Under the pieces are notes generated by a model. It ran no database searches and was not told the DNA's origin. It saw only the letters and a program-made list of their open reading frames with translations. Shown in pieces: positions 1 to 52,699 of a stretch of DNA of 64,000 nucleotides. Position 1 is the first letter of the stretch, and each line of letters opens with the position of its first letter. The stretch is from Palaemon carinicauda (taxonomy: Eukaryota; Arthropoda; Malacostraca; Decapoda; Palaemonidae): positions 163,921,709 to 163,985,708 of the forward strand of contig NC_090730.1 in assembly GCF_036898095.1 (NCBI RefSeq). The letters are read 5' to 3'. Both the position numbers and the translations under genes were made by a program.

Positions 1-183
1 ATAAGAAAAAGATAAATGTAAATACCTTTCAAGTAATACCTACAGTGTACTCTATAAAGGGTAATAATGGCACTAAACCTCCCCACCTCTCCCCCTCCAC
101 CCGTCAATTGACAGTTAGAGGTCTTTTCTTTCAAACTTCAAACATGAAAAAACACCAAGAGCACAAACAAAACGACTAAGCGA

Positions 184-498
184 GCAAGTCCAAACCAGAA
201 GGATGTCCTAGAGGGCGCTCGTGTTAGGTGTCGGTGGCGCGGTCCAAGTGTGGTTTCTAGGGTCTCTGTTACGGCCCTTCCCTTTGATGAAGGAATTATC
301 TAAATGGAAGACAGCCTGTGAATAGTGGTTTTCACACGCCCCTGCTGTATACATGACAACCACAAGGTGCTCGCGTGAGGGTAGTAACCTCTGCATTCCA
401 TGCTTTTATCTTTCTCTGGTATATTTAGAAGATTTATATCAGAAAAGTGTAAAGAAGGACCTTTTTCACAGGTCGACCCAGAAATTTTTGCATCGAGT
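184..498 (-). repeat. terminal-repeat family R1, copy 1
   Basis: Reverse-strand copy of a roughly 340-base repeat also present at 14164-14516 and 39222-39560. Shared blocks cover the AGAAAGATAAAAGCATGG segment, the CACTATTCACAGGCTGTC segment and the CATCCTTCTG end. The terminal GGGATTTTGAC part is lost here. It resembles an isolated terminal repeat of a retroelement; the class is inferred. Confidence 0.7.
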
Positions 499-667
499 AA
501 GCAGCCGAGACATGTTCAACTCAAGGAAGCAAGTTGCTTGCTATTTCAGATGTTAATATAGTATTTGCTGTAGAGTTCATTACACACGCACAAATCCCAA
601 GTAAATAGGACTGTGGGATGGTGTTCCTTACCATTTCCATGCCCGAGTGATTTTGTTGGAGACATGG

Positions 668-943
668 ATATAACACTCGGGCACCCTGTTCTATCTTATT
701 TCTCTTCCTGTTGTTTTTTTTTAAGTTTTTATAGTTTATATTTGAAATATCTAGTTTGTTACTATTCTTGAAATATTTTATTTTGATTTTTTATTACTTC
801 TCTCGCAGTTTGTTTATTTCCTTATTTCCTTTCCTCACTGGGCTATTATTCCCTGTTGGAGCCCTTGGGGTTATAGAATCTTGCTTTTCCAACTACGGTT
901 ATAGCTTAGCTTATAGTAATAATAATACTAATAATAATCATTA
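668..943 (+). mobile_element. LINE-A 3' end with (TAA)n tail, copy 1
   Basis: Matches the non-LTR 3' region seen many times in this window: TTCCTTTCCTCACTGGGCTA, then TGTTGGAGCCCTTGGGG, then TTTCCAACTA, and an AAT/TAA tail. It is 5'-truncated and has no coding sequence. Confidence 0.8.
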
Positions 944-1629
944 AGTAAAACTTACTCCTATACAGTTTTACTCTTTTGTGGTTCCTTCAATACCATTTTG
1001 TTTTAAATGTAATTATTTAAAATGTGAGGCAGAGGATCTTGTATCCAAGAAGCCACACTTAGGATGTCACCTAATTACTTTCACTCCTACCTGGTGGTTC
1101 CAGGACCTCATTTTCCGAAGACCAGAAGTAAGACATTTGTGATGTGACAGGTGTAAGTAGTAACCCCCCAAAAACTGTTGTATGATTTTGCCTGTGATTC
1201 TCACATCAGAATAAAGCATCCGTCCAATGTGTGATACTCAGCATTGTATTAGCACTATTTTTATATAAGTAATTTTTATATTATAATTCCAAATCAAAGA
1301 GTAGTTTTGTTGAATGATAGTCATTCAAAATGCTTTACTTGGTACACAATCTCATGTTGAATATAGTTTTATATGATTAATAAATGATTTAATGTTAATT
1401 TTTTTTATTTCAATCCTATCTGTCTTCATTACATGCCTTCTTGTATTTAACCCTTTAAATGCCACTGGATGTATTTTATGGCTAATATTTATAGTCTTCA
1501 GTGCCATTGAAATAAGATTTTCTCTTATTTACGTATATGAAAATTTTACAAAATTGGTAACATTATACTGTAGAATGTTCTACAGACTGACCGTATATTC
1601 ACATGACCTTCTCTTAACTCTCTTCTACA
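944..1629. other. no gene recognised
   Basis: AT-rich DNA with no conserved reading frame, RNA gene or repeat shared with the rest of the window. Confidence 0.5.
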
Positions 1630-1725
1630 TCCAAGCTGGACCAGAGAGGACCAGGCAATAGCTGCTGATGATTCAACAGGTAGACATATAGGCTCTCCCA
1701 AACTCAAGGATGATGAGGATGTATA
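1630..1725 (-). mobile_element. fragment of tRNA-derived SINE
   Basis: The stretch with ACCAGGCAATAGCTGCTGAT and TAGACATATAGGCTC matches the central part of the SINE at 62700-63035 in the same orientation. The tRNA-like head and the tail are missing. Confidence 0.6.
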
Positions 1726-2572
1726 CCTATTTATCTATATATATCATTTTTGTACAATTGCATCTTCACTAATCTTGCTTGCTCCAAGCATTACTAAAAC
1801 AATAATACTGCATCCGTTATCTATCTATCTATCAATAATAGTAATACAGTAATATGGGAAAATATATACACTAATATTATAAAAATGAGTGAGGCTCATA
1901 TTCCTGAATCACAGATGGCAATGGCAGGGACTTTTACAATAGGCTAAAACAACCCAGATATGTTAAAGAATCACTGAAAAGAATAGTGGCTACTGATCTC
2001 GTCATAGTAGTTGAAGTTTTGGCTGCTTTGTTGGCATCTTTAGTTCCCTTTGTCTACACACAAGCCAAATTAATCAAATTTCTCATGCACTGCCTATACA
2101 ATTGCATTAATACTCTTTATTTCCATGATTAGCACCCCACCTATTTTACAATTCAACATCTAATACCATATCTTCAATTATATCATATTGAACAGAAAAA
2201 TTTAAATTTCCCATCTGACTTCTTTTACCTTTATTGAGAATACCGAGTTCTACTACGACTACTATTACTACAACTATTAATATGACTACAACTACTATTA
2301 CTACTACATTTACTAATAAGAGGTTTCTCCATTTTACATGCATGAGAATCTACCTTAGGGGCAACAAAGTCAAACAAACTAAAAAGTTTCTGAGCCTAAC
2401 TAATTAAGGAAATATTTTGTATTTCAATCAAGTCAGTCAACTTTGGATTACAGTACAATTAACAGTTTCATTACAAAAACTGTCCACAAACCATCTTTAT
2501 ATCATTTATCTCATACTCCATAACTTACTGTAAACAATATACACTCAAGATATAATTCATTATTGTACTGTG
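1726..2572. other. no gene; short microsatellites
   Basis: AT-rich DNA with a short TATC run near 1820 and an ACT/TACTAC-rich microsatellite at 2243-2310. No conserved coding sequence was recognised. Confidence 0.5.
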
Positions 2573-2950
2573 GGTGGATGGATGGTGTGAAGAAAGCTCT
2601 GGGTGATAGGAGGATAGATGTGAGAGAGGCAAGAGAGCGTGCTAGAAATAGGAATGAATGGTGAGCGATTGTGACGCAGTTCCGGTAGGCCCTGCTGCTT
2701 CCTTCGGTGCCTTAGATGACCGCGGAGGTAGCAGCAGTAGGGGATTCAGCATTATGAAGCTTCATCTGTGGTGGATATGTGGGAGGTTGGGCTGTGGCAC
2801 CCTAGCAGTACCAGCTGAACTCGGTTGAGTCCCTGGTTAGGCTGAAGGAACGTAGAGAGTAGAGGTCCCCCTTTTGTTTTGTTTCTTTGTTGATGTCGGC
2901 TACCCCCCAAAATTGGGGGAAGTGCCTTTGGTATATGTATGTATGTATGT
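2573..2950 (+). mobile_element. LINE-B 3' end
   Basis: The + strand reads DGVKKALGDRRIDVREARER, then a stop in ...NEW*AIVTQFR*, which looks like the C-terminal tail of a non-LTR retrotransposon protein. A 3' UTR follows (CTGTGGCACCCTAGCAGTAC, GATGTCGGCTACCCCCCAAA) with a (GTAT)n tail. Partial copies are at 12385-12572 and 17222-17327. The clade (RTE-like) is inferred. Confidence 0.7.
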
Positions 2951-3487
2951 GTACTGTAAGCATGAAAAAATACCCCATTCTATTCTATGAGACAAAAGGG
3001 TGACATCTAATTACACATGAAGAGAAACTCAGAACTTTTTATTACACGTTACATGTTACATTTTCTTTACATGACTAAAACCAACAGTAACTACAGTAAT
3101 TTGATGCCATAAAAAGCCTCCAAAGCAATAGAAATGATTAAATTTGGTTAACAAACTTAAAAATAATTACTTGTGAATTATTAAAAAATAATCTATCCAT
3201 TATCAATATAAGGTTTTCTGAAGAGTATGCTTCATCATACCCTAAATGTACATTAGTTACAAATCTGGTCACCCAGTTATATCTACATGGCATGGTTACA
3301 TAAATGCCTAATCTTCCGACTTTTGTAATCTACCAAACGTTCCAGTGCCTTTCTACCTAGTATTAAATACCATCACCTCCCTGATAAAAAATAAAAACTA
3401 AGATTTCACTATTCTACAAGAAGGTTATTAAAATACTTTAGTCTAAAACAAACTCCTTTTGTAGAGTAAAATCAATTATCTAGTAAT

Positions 3488-3684
3488 TATAGTCGATATT
3501 TTTTAGCGAGGCAAATTTGCACCGACTCGCAGCGGTGCCCTTTTAGCTCGGAAATGTTTCCAGATCGCTGATTGGTTGGACAAGATCATTCTAACCAATC
3601 AGAGAGCAAGAAAATTTTTCCAAGCTAAAAAAGCACCGCTGCGAGTCGGTGCAAATGCGCCTCATTAAAAAAAATTGACTATAG
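3488..3684. mobile_element. palindromic MITE, about 197 bp
   Basis: A foldback element whose ends (TATAGTCGAT.. / ..ATTGACTATA) are inverted copies. The arms include GCACCGACTCGCAGCGGTGC and its complement. The core carries the inverted pair CTGATTGGTTGG / CCAATCAGAG. It is non-coding. TA-type ends suggest a mariner-like origin (inference). Confidence 0.75.
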
Positions 3685-5351
3685 TACATTCATATATTGT
3701 ATAGTAGAATGTACATATGATAACAGCAACTTTATATACTGTACATTTTAATTGTATTATAACCAAGGAAAGGTAAAAAAAAGGTTAGGTAACACAGATA
3801 ATCATCTAATCCACACTAAAATTTGCTACGTGAAATATCTTAGTAGGGTTAACCAAAAGACTAATGGTGGTTAAAAAATTTACTGTACGTATCAATACCA
3901 AAACAATACTTTCTCGGATACATGTCCTGTACTTGAAAATAGGGCATGTTTTTCCCTTTGTATTACTGTAATACTCGGACACGAGTGGGCGCCGACGACG
4001 ACTGTATTTAATGCAATTAAGAAATAAGGTAAAGTTGACCTCATTTTCCAATGGGAGTTTTGTTTGTAAGTCTGTGTACTGTATGCAAAGGTTTGGGAAA
4101 TGTACTGTGCATGACAAAAGGCATGGAAAACTAGTCTGCATCAATATCTATACAACCAGACAATGATTGCGCTCTAAGGAAAAATAAAATGCCCTAAATA
4201 CACTATAGTACACGGAAAAGAAATTACTTTGCAGTAATATGTCCTGTAAATATTCATTATGTATTTTTCTGAAATTATATAGTCTATATTGTAACAATCC
4301 TCAAACGATAAATTGAAGGAGTGCTTATACCAGCACTCTGTAAAACAGTGTGTTTTGCTTGTAAACAGAATTATTATTACAGTACTTTACTTATGTTAAA
4401 ATGAAAAAATACACCAGTGACAAAAGCTTTAATATCTAGAGTTTCCAACTGAACTCGACTAACTTTCAAAATATCTGAATATGACTAAAATGGCATGTCT
4501 CTCATACACAAACTGAGCAGCGGCACATTAATTAAATTCAAATTACTGTTAAATAATGCTGAAAGTAGCAGAAACATCTACAAACCAGTAATTGAGAAAG
4601 CATATCGCAAAGCTATTACTCACATGTCATTACCAATAATGAAAATGTAAATATATTTATATACAGTAGTCTAGATTACCAGAAACAATTAAACAAATAA
4701 AAAGTGGCTAAATTTTTCTATTTACTTTTCCCACCTACAACTACAAATGTGCGTTGTCCATCAAGTAATTGAAAATATGATTTGCGTAAACATAACAATC
4801 AATTCTGAGATCTTTAATAACTGAATTAGTCTTAATCTGTAAGTGTTACTTTTTCATTAATCGCAGTGATAATAAATAAATGATATGATGTATGTAGGTT
4901 ATTTTTCTTAAAGAATTATTTCATGTAAATACTGCATGAGGGAAATCACTCAGATACTTAGTTGTTTAGAGTAGAGAAGTCTTTCTGGTGTTGGTTTTGG
5001 TACTGAGAAGTTACTTTGCAAATAGATTTTATTTTGGTACTTTCAAAAAAATCATAGGTATGAAATGCACTTGGTTATTGTACTGTACATTACGGTAAGT
5101 TAGGTAAGCTGGAGAAAGTGTTTGCAAAACCTGGTTATTCATATGAAGAGGAGGGGAGAGACTGAGAACAAAACACTTAAAGATAAAAAAGTCTAACCAT
5201 AACTAGAAAAAAAACTTTGTAATTACTTTCTTCCCTTCTTTCAGTGAATACGAGCATATCAAAACCCCCAGAGAAAAGCTAACAACCTCAACCATACCTT
5301 TTTTTAGCAAGCTTTTCTTTTATCAAGTAACCAAAAGCTGCAGATTTCCAA
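3685..5351. other. no gene; 3' flank of CYB5R
   Basis: AT-rich DNA downstream of the reductase stop codon, presumably holding its 3' UTR. A 112-codon minus-strand frame at 3806-4144 has no recognisable domain. Confidence 0.5.
5028..5033 (-). terminator. candidate poly(A) signal for CYB5R
   Basis: AATAAA on the minus strand about 320 bases after the CYB5R stop codon. It is the first canonical hexamer I found there. AT-rich DNA yields many chance hits, so this is only a candidate. Confidence 0.3.
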
Positions 5352-45781
<40,430 letters not shown>

Positions 45782-45874
45782 TTACTTGATTATCTGGAAG
45801 TCGAATGATGTCATTATAAATCCGGCTCGTGTAATGGTGATGCAAAGGTTCGTTCACTTTCAATAAAATTGAGA

Positions 45875-46337
45875 CGGAAAAACGTTTTTTTAGAATGATC
45901 GGGAACATTTTGTTCGAATGTTCGGCTTAGTGTATGGATTTTATAATTAATCATCTTTTTTTTCTCTCATTAGAATAGGAAAACTAGTAAGAAAATAATA
46001 ATAAATAATAATTTATTCGCTATGAATAAATCTAAAACGTAAAACAGCCTTCTTAGAATGATCGGGAACGTTTTGTTCGAATGTTCGGCTTAGTGTATGG
46101 ATTTTATAATTAATCATCTTTTTTTCTCTCATTAGAATAGGAAAACTAGTAAGAAAATAATAATGAATAATAATTTATTCGCTATGAATAAATCTAAAAC
46201 GAAAAACAGCTTTTTTAGAATGATCGGGAACGTTTTGTTCGAATGTCTGGCTTAGTGTATGAATTTTGTAATTACACCATCTTTTTTTCTCATTAGAATA
46301 GGAAAACTAGTAAGAAAATAATAATAAATAATAGTTA
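45875..46337. repeat. 163-bp tandem repeat upstream of CYB5R exon 1
   Basis: Units start at about 45892, 46055 and 46217 with AGAATGATCGGGAACRTTTT and include TTCGGCTTAGTGTATG and ATTAGAATAGGAAAACTAGT. Close to three units. The array lies roughly 100-560 bases upstream of the proposed start codon, in the presumed promoter region. Confidence 0.88.
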
Positions 46338-47620
46338 AAATCAGGCTTTTAGTACATCTATGATGTAGATATTGTGAATTTTTGAAATAAGCGTTTTTAA
46401 TTAGATGATAGAGTAAAGAAGAACACCAAAACGTTTGTTAAAAGTATCAGTAAGGCAATGCGGAAAACGGTTCTTCCTGGACAGATACCTTGACGTTTTT
46501 CTTCTTATTACTAAACATTTCTTGGAAACAATTTATTATTATTATTATACCTGTTTCAACTTGATCTTAAAACAATTTCTAAAGCAAAGATTTAAGTTCT
46601 ATTGAATAATAATCAGAGATTCTTTTCTCAAAAACAAATTTAGTACATTTAATAAATGAACCATATAGATAGCCTATATTATATTTTGATTTAAGAAAAA
46701 AAGGCATTGTGATTTTCTTTACTATGACGTGTTCTCCTTTACTTTGATCACTTGAACACCCAGTAACTTTTTATCTAAAAAAAAAAATCTTGATAAGAAA
46801 TCATTTAGCCTTGAACTTAATTAAAAGAGACAATGTAGTTACCAAGTGACCACTTAAAGCAAGCTTTTTGGGTAAACGTTTATAATATCTTTTGCCCTGT
46901 GTAGAAGACTGTGTAGATTTTGTAGAATATATACTTATATAAAACTTGTTTCTCTATTTACCAAAAGCAACGCAAATATCTACCCAAAACAACTACAAAT
47001 GTAGGCCTACGTTATGACAGTATTACTTGCCCAAAATATCTTTAAGTGGCCACCCCAAAGTTAAATATAAACTCTGGTCATACCTCGTTATTACAACATA
47101 CTGTTTGTTAAGACAAACACGTTGAAATTAACATTTAATAGCAATTGGTACGCTGAACTCGACTCCTTTTGCCGTTAAGGTTCAAAACTTGTGAAATCAT
47201 AGTGACTCATCAGTTGACGGACGGGGAGCATATTCCTGAAGTCTGGATGAGAATAGACCCTCTCGGATATTAGAACGTCTCACTGAGAGGTGATGACGTC
47301 ATACTGATTTGTATCGTTTATTTAATAAGATTTTGCTTACTGAGATAATGATACTTCAGTAATTGTGGCGAAATTTCACCGGTTTACTAAGTTGCCCGAT
47401 GTGCTGGGCGTGTCACAAGGCCTTAAGGGCTAGCCTCTCAAAACCATTCGGGAAATAAGTAGAATACGGCTATATTTTAAAAAAAATTTATTATAAAAAT
47501 GATACTCTAATACGAGAAATAACATTTAGAGAGTTATCACGATAAACGCCTTACCGAGACCTTTTTACGTATTTTACACAATAACTCTGATCCCCTGGCA
47601 CAAGGATCGATGAAATATTT
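46338..47620. other. no gene recognised
   Basis: AT-rich DNA upstream of the reductase. A perfect TGACGTCA palindrome sits at 47294-47301, with no other support as a regulatory site. Confidence 0.4.
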
Positions 47621-48180
<560 letters not shown>

Positions 48181-48346
48181 TAAGTTTTTCCTCTTTGATA
48201 TTCGCTAGAATTCAACTTTTATTTTGGATAGACACAACATTTTCATTTGAAAAAAAAAATTGTGTATCATTCATGTAACAGAAAGCTCCTGTATTCTTAA
48301 AACAAAATAGACTATATACCTCACACATGACTATGGATTATGTTCA

Positions 48347-48463
<117 letters not shown>

Positions 48464-48469
48464 CATCAG

Positions 48470-48870
48470 CCGTTACCATAGTACATAGGCTATGGCACTA
48501 CTCATGACTTGAAAACAATGGTTAGAATTTCGGAGTGCCCTTCTTCTATAAGGGCTGCTTACCATAGCTAAAAAGTCTCGTCTACCCTTATCAAGAGGAA
48601 AGTAGCCACTGAACAATTACATAGCAATAGTTAACCACTTGAGCAAAGAAGAATTGTTTGGTAATAGCAGTGTTGTCAGATGTACGAGGACAGAGGAGAA
48701 TGTGGTAAGAATAGGCCAGCCTATTTTGAGTACGTGTAGGCAATGATAAAATGAGCCGTAACCAGAGGGAGGGATCCAATGTTGTACGGTCTGGCCAGTC
48801 AAAGGAGCCGATAACTCCCAGGCGGTAGTATCTAAATGGGTGGCTGGTGCTCTGGCCAACCTACTACCTG
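48470..48870 (-). mobile_element. LINE-A 3' UTR, copy 11
   Basis: Reverse of 10045-10440: CTTATCAAGAGGAAAGTAGC, GAAGAATTGTTTGGTAATA, GGGATCCAATGTTGTACGG. It has (CA)n(TA)n arrays in the same order on both sides. Confidence 0.85.
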
Positions 48871-48881
48871 TCGTTTGGACA

Positions 48882-49054
<173 letters not shown>

Positions 49055-49294
49055 TCTCCTACGTCTATTGTCGCAAAAGGCCTTGGTTAGAGTTCGCCAG
49101 TCGTCTCTATCTTGAACTTTTAATTCAATGCTTCAATATCTATCCATCTATCTATCTATCTATCTTTGTATATATATATGTATATGTGTATGTAATAATA
49201 ATAATAATGATAATAATAATAATAATAACAATAATTGAAGATTTAACGTATTAAATCAGTTGATGTCACGATTTCCCTAGTACTTACTAAGTAT

Positions 49295-49305
49295 GCATAT
49301 ATACA

Positions 49306-49395
<90 letters not shown>

Positions 49396-49432
49396 TTGTA
49401 TATATATATGTGTGTGTATGTATATGAATATA

Positions 49433-49504
<72 letters not shown>

Positions 49505-49520
49505 TATATATATATAATGC
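49295..49520. repeat. (TA)n microsatellite, compound
   Basis: AT alternation with TTTATA, CTTGTA and GTGTGTGTATG interruptions. A (TAATAA)n run at 49195-49235 precedes it. Confidence 0.95.
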
Positions 49521-49556
49521 TCTTAATGTTTACAGATAATGTACCCAATCTTAAGG

Positions 49557-49557
49557 C

Positions 49558-49596
<39 letters not shown>

Positions 49597-49611
49597 AATA
49601 ATAATAATAAT
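49557..49611. repeat. (CAA)n(TAA)n microsatellite
   Basis: CAACAACAACAAC... changing to AATAATAAT..., about 55 bases, in the upstream flank of the KH gene. Confidence 0.95.
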
Positions 49612-50133
49612 GGCATATGAGATTTGTGTGAAATTTTCTTTAAATGAAAAGGATTTGTTCCGGCTTCCGAGATTTCTTGGCGAAGCTGAACCAAAACGTT
49701 TCGGTTTCTAGAGAGCTGAAAAAAATGTCAAATTTCTTCGAAATTTTTTGATTTAGAGAAACTCTATATCAATTTAAAAGACTTCATTTGTTGCACAAGA
49801 AAATGACCATAAAATCTATTACTGAATTTAACTTTCGATGTAAATAAATCTTTTATATTTCATCTTTTTTCGGTAAAAGTTTTTCGAGAATTTCTCCTTG
49901 CAAAGGATGAAAAGAGATTGTTCAATGGCGGAGGATTTCTCTCGGAGCCAACGAAATTGTCTTCACAGAGTCTTCAAGAATTGTTCTTGTCTCCGTTGAG
50001 TCTCCAAGAGAATTCCGAATTCAAAAGGGTCTCCGAGAGTCGTTTGAAGGAAATTTTATGTTTTCAATATTATACCTGACAAAAGAAGAAGAATCCAGTC
50101 ATCTATCATATAGATTTTTGAAAGCAATTCAAA

Positions 50134-51912
50134 ATGAATAAAAGTTTTCAAGAAGCATTCAGCATGATGAGCAGTCCCCAACAAGCAGGAACTGACAAGA
50201 TGTCCCAGTTTACTACTGGCCATCTTCAAGTTAAGAGGAAACTTGGCGGTGTGGTTTTCACAGAACCACAAAAGGAAGGATCCTTAATGTATAGGATGAC
50301 CTCTTGGATGAGGTCTAAGGACCCCTTCAACTCTGAGGGCAGGATGGAGGAGAAGGTGGAAGGAGGGCCCCCAGAGAATCAGAAAAGAGAAGAGCTGAAG
50401 GAGAAGGAGAATGTCCAAAAGACATTTGAGGAACGCATCAGTTTCCTGGAAAAACAACTGGAGGCAGCTTTTGCCGAGATCAGTCTAAGAAAGGAAGAAC
50501 AATCAAAATTCTTAGAGGAGAATGAAGAGCTGAGAGCAGAGAATCAGCATCTCAGTAACATCATCGGAAGTCTTCAAATCGATAACCAAATCGATATGGA
50601 AAATTTGACGACAAAGAATGCCGACCTAGACCGCACAAACGAACATCTAAAAAAGGAAATCTGCAATCAAAAAGTTATCCTGGAACAATATAAGAATGAA
50701 TTAATGGAGAAAGAAAAAGAAAATATTAAAATCAAAGAAAAATTGGATAAAGTTCGTCAGAACAAAAGGAAACTGGAAATATTCGCTGAAAAGAAAATGG
50801 AAATAATAAAGCAGATTTCAGAACAGAAGCAGGAATTGGAAGAAAGCCTCAATGAGGCAAAAATAAATGATCTCCTCAGGAATGAGCGCTACAAAGGAAT
50901 TTTACAAGAGTTAGAAAATTACAAAAAAGAAAATTTGAAATTGAATGACTTGGAGCAAAAAAACATCCTATTGAGTCAAGAACTGGAAACATTCAAATCT
51001 GAAAAAAATGTTGGTCTCAAGGACGAGCTGCTTGCGGCAAATGAGATCATCCCTTCACTCAAGGAGGAACTTGAAGAGGGAGATAAGACGAAAGAAGAAA
51101 ACAAACCTCGAATGACGAAACTGAGACTTAGGACAAGTTTAAACATGGATATTAAGGATGATCAGAAGGATGTCCAAAAGGATGACAGAGACAATAAAAG
51201 TGAGGAGAAAGTAGTCGAGGCACAGGATCAGGATACCAACGGACGTAAGGCTGAGAAGGAGGAAGTTGAAGGGGCATCTGGTGTGGGTCAGGTGCTTGGC
51301 TGGCTACTAGCCTCAAAAGGCGCTCTCCATGGCACCAACAACAGCCAGGAAGAGCAGCTCAAAAAGGAAATTTCCCCGGACGAGGAGAAGGAGGAGGAGG
51401 AGGAGGAGAAAGAGAAGGAGGAGAAGGAGGAGGAGGAGAAGGAGGAGAAGGAGGAGGAGGAGAAGGAGAAGGAGAAGGAGAAGGAGAAGGAGAAGGAGGA
51501 GGAGGAGAAGGAGGAGGAGGAGAAGAAAAAGGAAGAAAAGATTAAAAAAACTACACGAAAACTTATCGTGTTTGACCTGGAACCCGAGAAGCCCAAATGG
51601 GTCATCTCCTCATCCGACAGTAGTCACATCACCTTCCAAGGTGAAAAGGTTAGAGTGACCACCACAAGGGACTCTGGCCTCAACAGGTACGTGACTGTCG
51701 ACTTGCATGTGCCCAGGAGGTTCCACAGAGCCATATATGGAGTGGAAGGAAGGACGCTGATGGAAATCACCCGCCACAGTGGAGTCAGCTTAATAGATAT
51801 GCCACAAAGGCACGAATATAGTCATTCAATCACCATCAGTGGTACTGTTAAGCAGGTTCAGTTAGCAGCTGATCATATCGAATGGCTTCTGAAGAGTCTC
51901 ACCGGCACTTAA
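50134..51912 (+). CDS. intronless coiled-coil / KH-domain protein, 592 residues
   Basis: I do not recognise a named family. Start: ATG at 50134 in a good context (CAAAATGA), with no in-frame upstream extension. Residues 1-80 are polar with VKRKLGGVVFTEP. Residues about 83-313 form a long coiled coil (FEERISFLEKQLEAAFAEIS; ENEELRAENQHL). Residues about 415-471 are a Glu/Lys tract from GAG/AAG codons. Residues 519-592 look like one KH RNA-binding domain: VDLHVPRRFHRAIYGVEGRT has the hydrophobic-HRxIxG helix and a GxxG loop (GVEG, 536-539), followed by ITRHSGVSLIDMP and ISGTVKQVQLAADHIEWLL, closest in style to vigilin KH repeats. Inferred role: an oligomerising RNA-binding protein. One 1.8-kb exon could mean a retrogene, but a candidate ATTAAA lies after the A tract. 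Some reading-frame maintenance is implied by 592 codons spanning a triplet repeat and a domain. Confidence 0.85.
   Translation: MNKSFQEAFSMMSSPQQAGTDKMSQFTTGHLQVKRKLGGVVFTEPQKEGSLMYRMTSWMRSKDPFNSEGRMEEKVEGGPPENQKREELKEKENVQKTFEERISFLEKQLEAAFAEISLRKEEQSKFLEENEELRAENQHLSNIIGSLQIDNQIDMENLTTKNADLDRTNEHLKKEICNQKVILEQYKNELMEKEKENIKIKEKLDKVRQNKRKLEIFAEKKMEIIKQISEQKQELEESLNEAKINDLLRNERYKGILQELENYKKENLKLNDLEQKNILLSQELETFKSEKNVGLKDELLAANEIIPSLKEELEEGDKTKEENKPRMTKLRLRTSLNMDIKDDQKDVQKDDRDNKSEEKVVEAQDQDTNGRKAEKEEVEGASGVGQVLGWLLASKGALHGTNNSQEEQLKKEISPDEEKEEEEEEKEKEEKEEEEKEEKEEEEKEKEKEKEKEKEEEEKEEEEKKKEEKIKKTTRKLIVFDLEPEKPKWVISSSDSSHITFQGEKVRVTTTRDSGLNRYVTVDLHVPRRFHRAIYGVEGRTLMEITRHSGVSLIDMPQRHEYSHSITISGTVKQVQLAADHIEWLLKSLTGT
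51384..51540 (+). repeat. coding GAG/AAG triplet repeat in the KH gene
   Basis: Purine-only tract of GAG, GAA and AAG codons (often GAGGAGAAG) encoding the Glu/Lys segment. It likely varies in length between individuals, in steps of three bases if the frame is kept. Confidence 0.9.
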
Positions 51913-51932
51913 GTACTTTGATCAGCAAATGG

Positions 51933-51934
<2 letters not shown>

Positions 51935-51980
<46 letters not shown>
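51935..51980 (+). repeat. 46-base poly(A) tract after the KH gene stop
   Basis: A pure A run beginning 22 bases after the stop codon. It is either a genomic A tract in the 3' UTR or the relic of a retroposed mRNA tail. Confidence 0.95.
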
Positions 51981-51982
<2 letters not shown>

Positions 51983-52024
51983 AAAACACCAAAAAAAGTT
52001 TTAAACATGAGAATATTTTTTTCC

Positions 52025-52030
52025 ATTAAA
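52025..52030 (+). terminator. candidate poly(A) signal of the KH gene
   Basis: ATTAAA 112 bases after the stop, followed by the T/G-rich stretch TTTATTTTGTGAGGG. A plausible cleavage region, not proven. Confidence 0.4.
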
Positions 52031-52695
52031 GTTTAATTTCAGTTTATTTTGTGAGGGTAAGGAGATTCAGCCGAGTTTTGCCAGGACCAAACCTTCAGAT
52101 GATTGTACTCAATCCAATCAGGACAAGTTCGAGATACCACATCCACAAGAAGGAGATCCCCCCCCCCCCGGATCTTTAAACTGACTGACTGACAGACAGC
52201 TACAGGGAGGATACTTGGAAGGACTGACCAGCTTGGAGGATACAAGGCTTACTATCCAGCTTGAATTACAATTCTTGGAATAACCTGGAGGACAATGGCC
52301 TACTGAGGGAAGAAACCCCGCTGAGACTAGTATGCTTTGTACCTTGATGGACGAGTACAAGCCGTTTGTCAAGTGTACAAATGGTCGGATATCTAGATCT
52401 ATTCTTTCGGATATCAACCTTCAGGTGGTTCTGGGGGAATGATCTAGAAGACCGGCTCTGCAGAGGGAACGAGCCAGGCTTCTTCTAGTAGGCAGTCTTG
52501 TCCTTAAAGGTTGGACCAAGATAATCAGCTAGTGAAGTAAGCTGCGCTTCTTCGGAGCAGGTCAGTCTGGAAAGGTGTTCTGATATCAAATGGCTGCTGA
52601 TGAAGGTTGAAGAACTGGGATGAGCAGAGTAAGTTTTGGTCCTGACAATTGGCGAGTTGATGCCCTCACAATCTTATGAAAGGAATAGTATCTTC
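52031..52695. other. no gene recognised
   Basis: GC-richer than the flanks, with a C11 run near 52160. The sequence has a retroelement-like feel (GGAACGAGCCAGGCTTCTTC, GACAATTGGCGAGTTGATGC) but no frame could be assigned. Confidence 0.4.
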
Positions 52696-52699
52696 TTTT

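Noticed and set aside
3806..4144. 112-codon minus-strand frame downstream of the reductase
   Set aside because: No recognisable domain, and it lies in the likely 3' flank; probably chance.
47294..47301. TGACGTCA palindrome (CRE-like), also at 16379-16386
   Set aside because: An 8-base match is expected by chance in a window this size, and neither site is near a mapped start.
51288..51658. Ser/Phe-rich minus frame and Arg-rich + frame across the KH gene
   Set aside because: Shadows of the GAG/AAG codon repeat in other frames.
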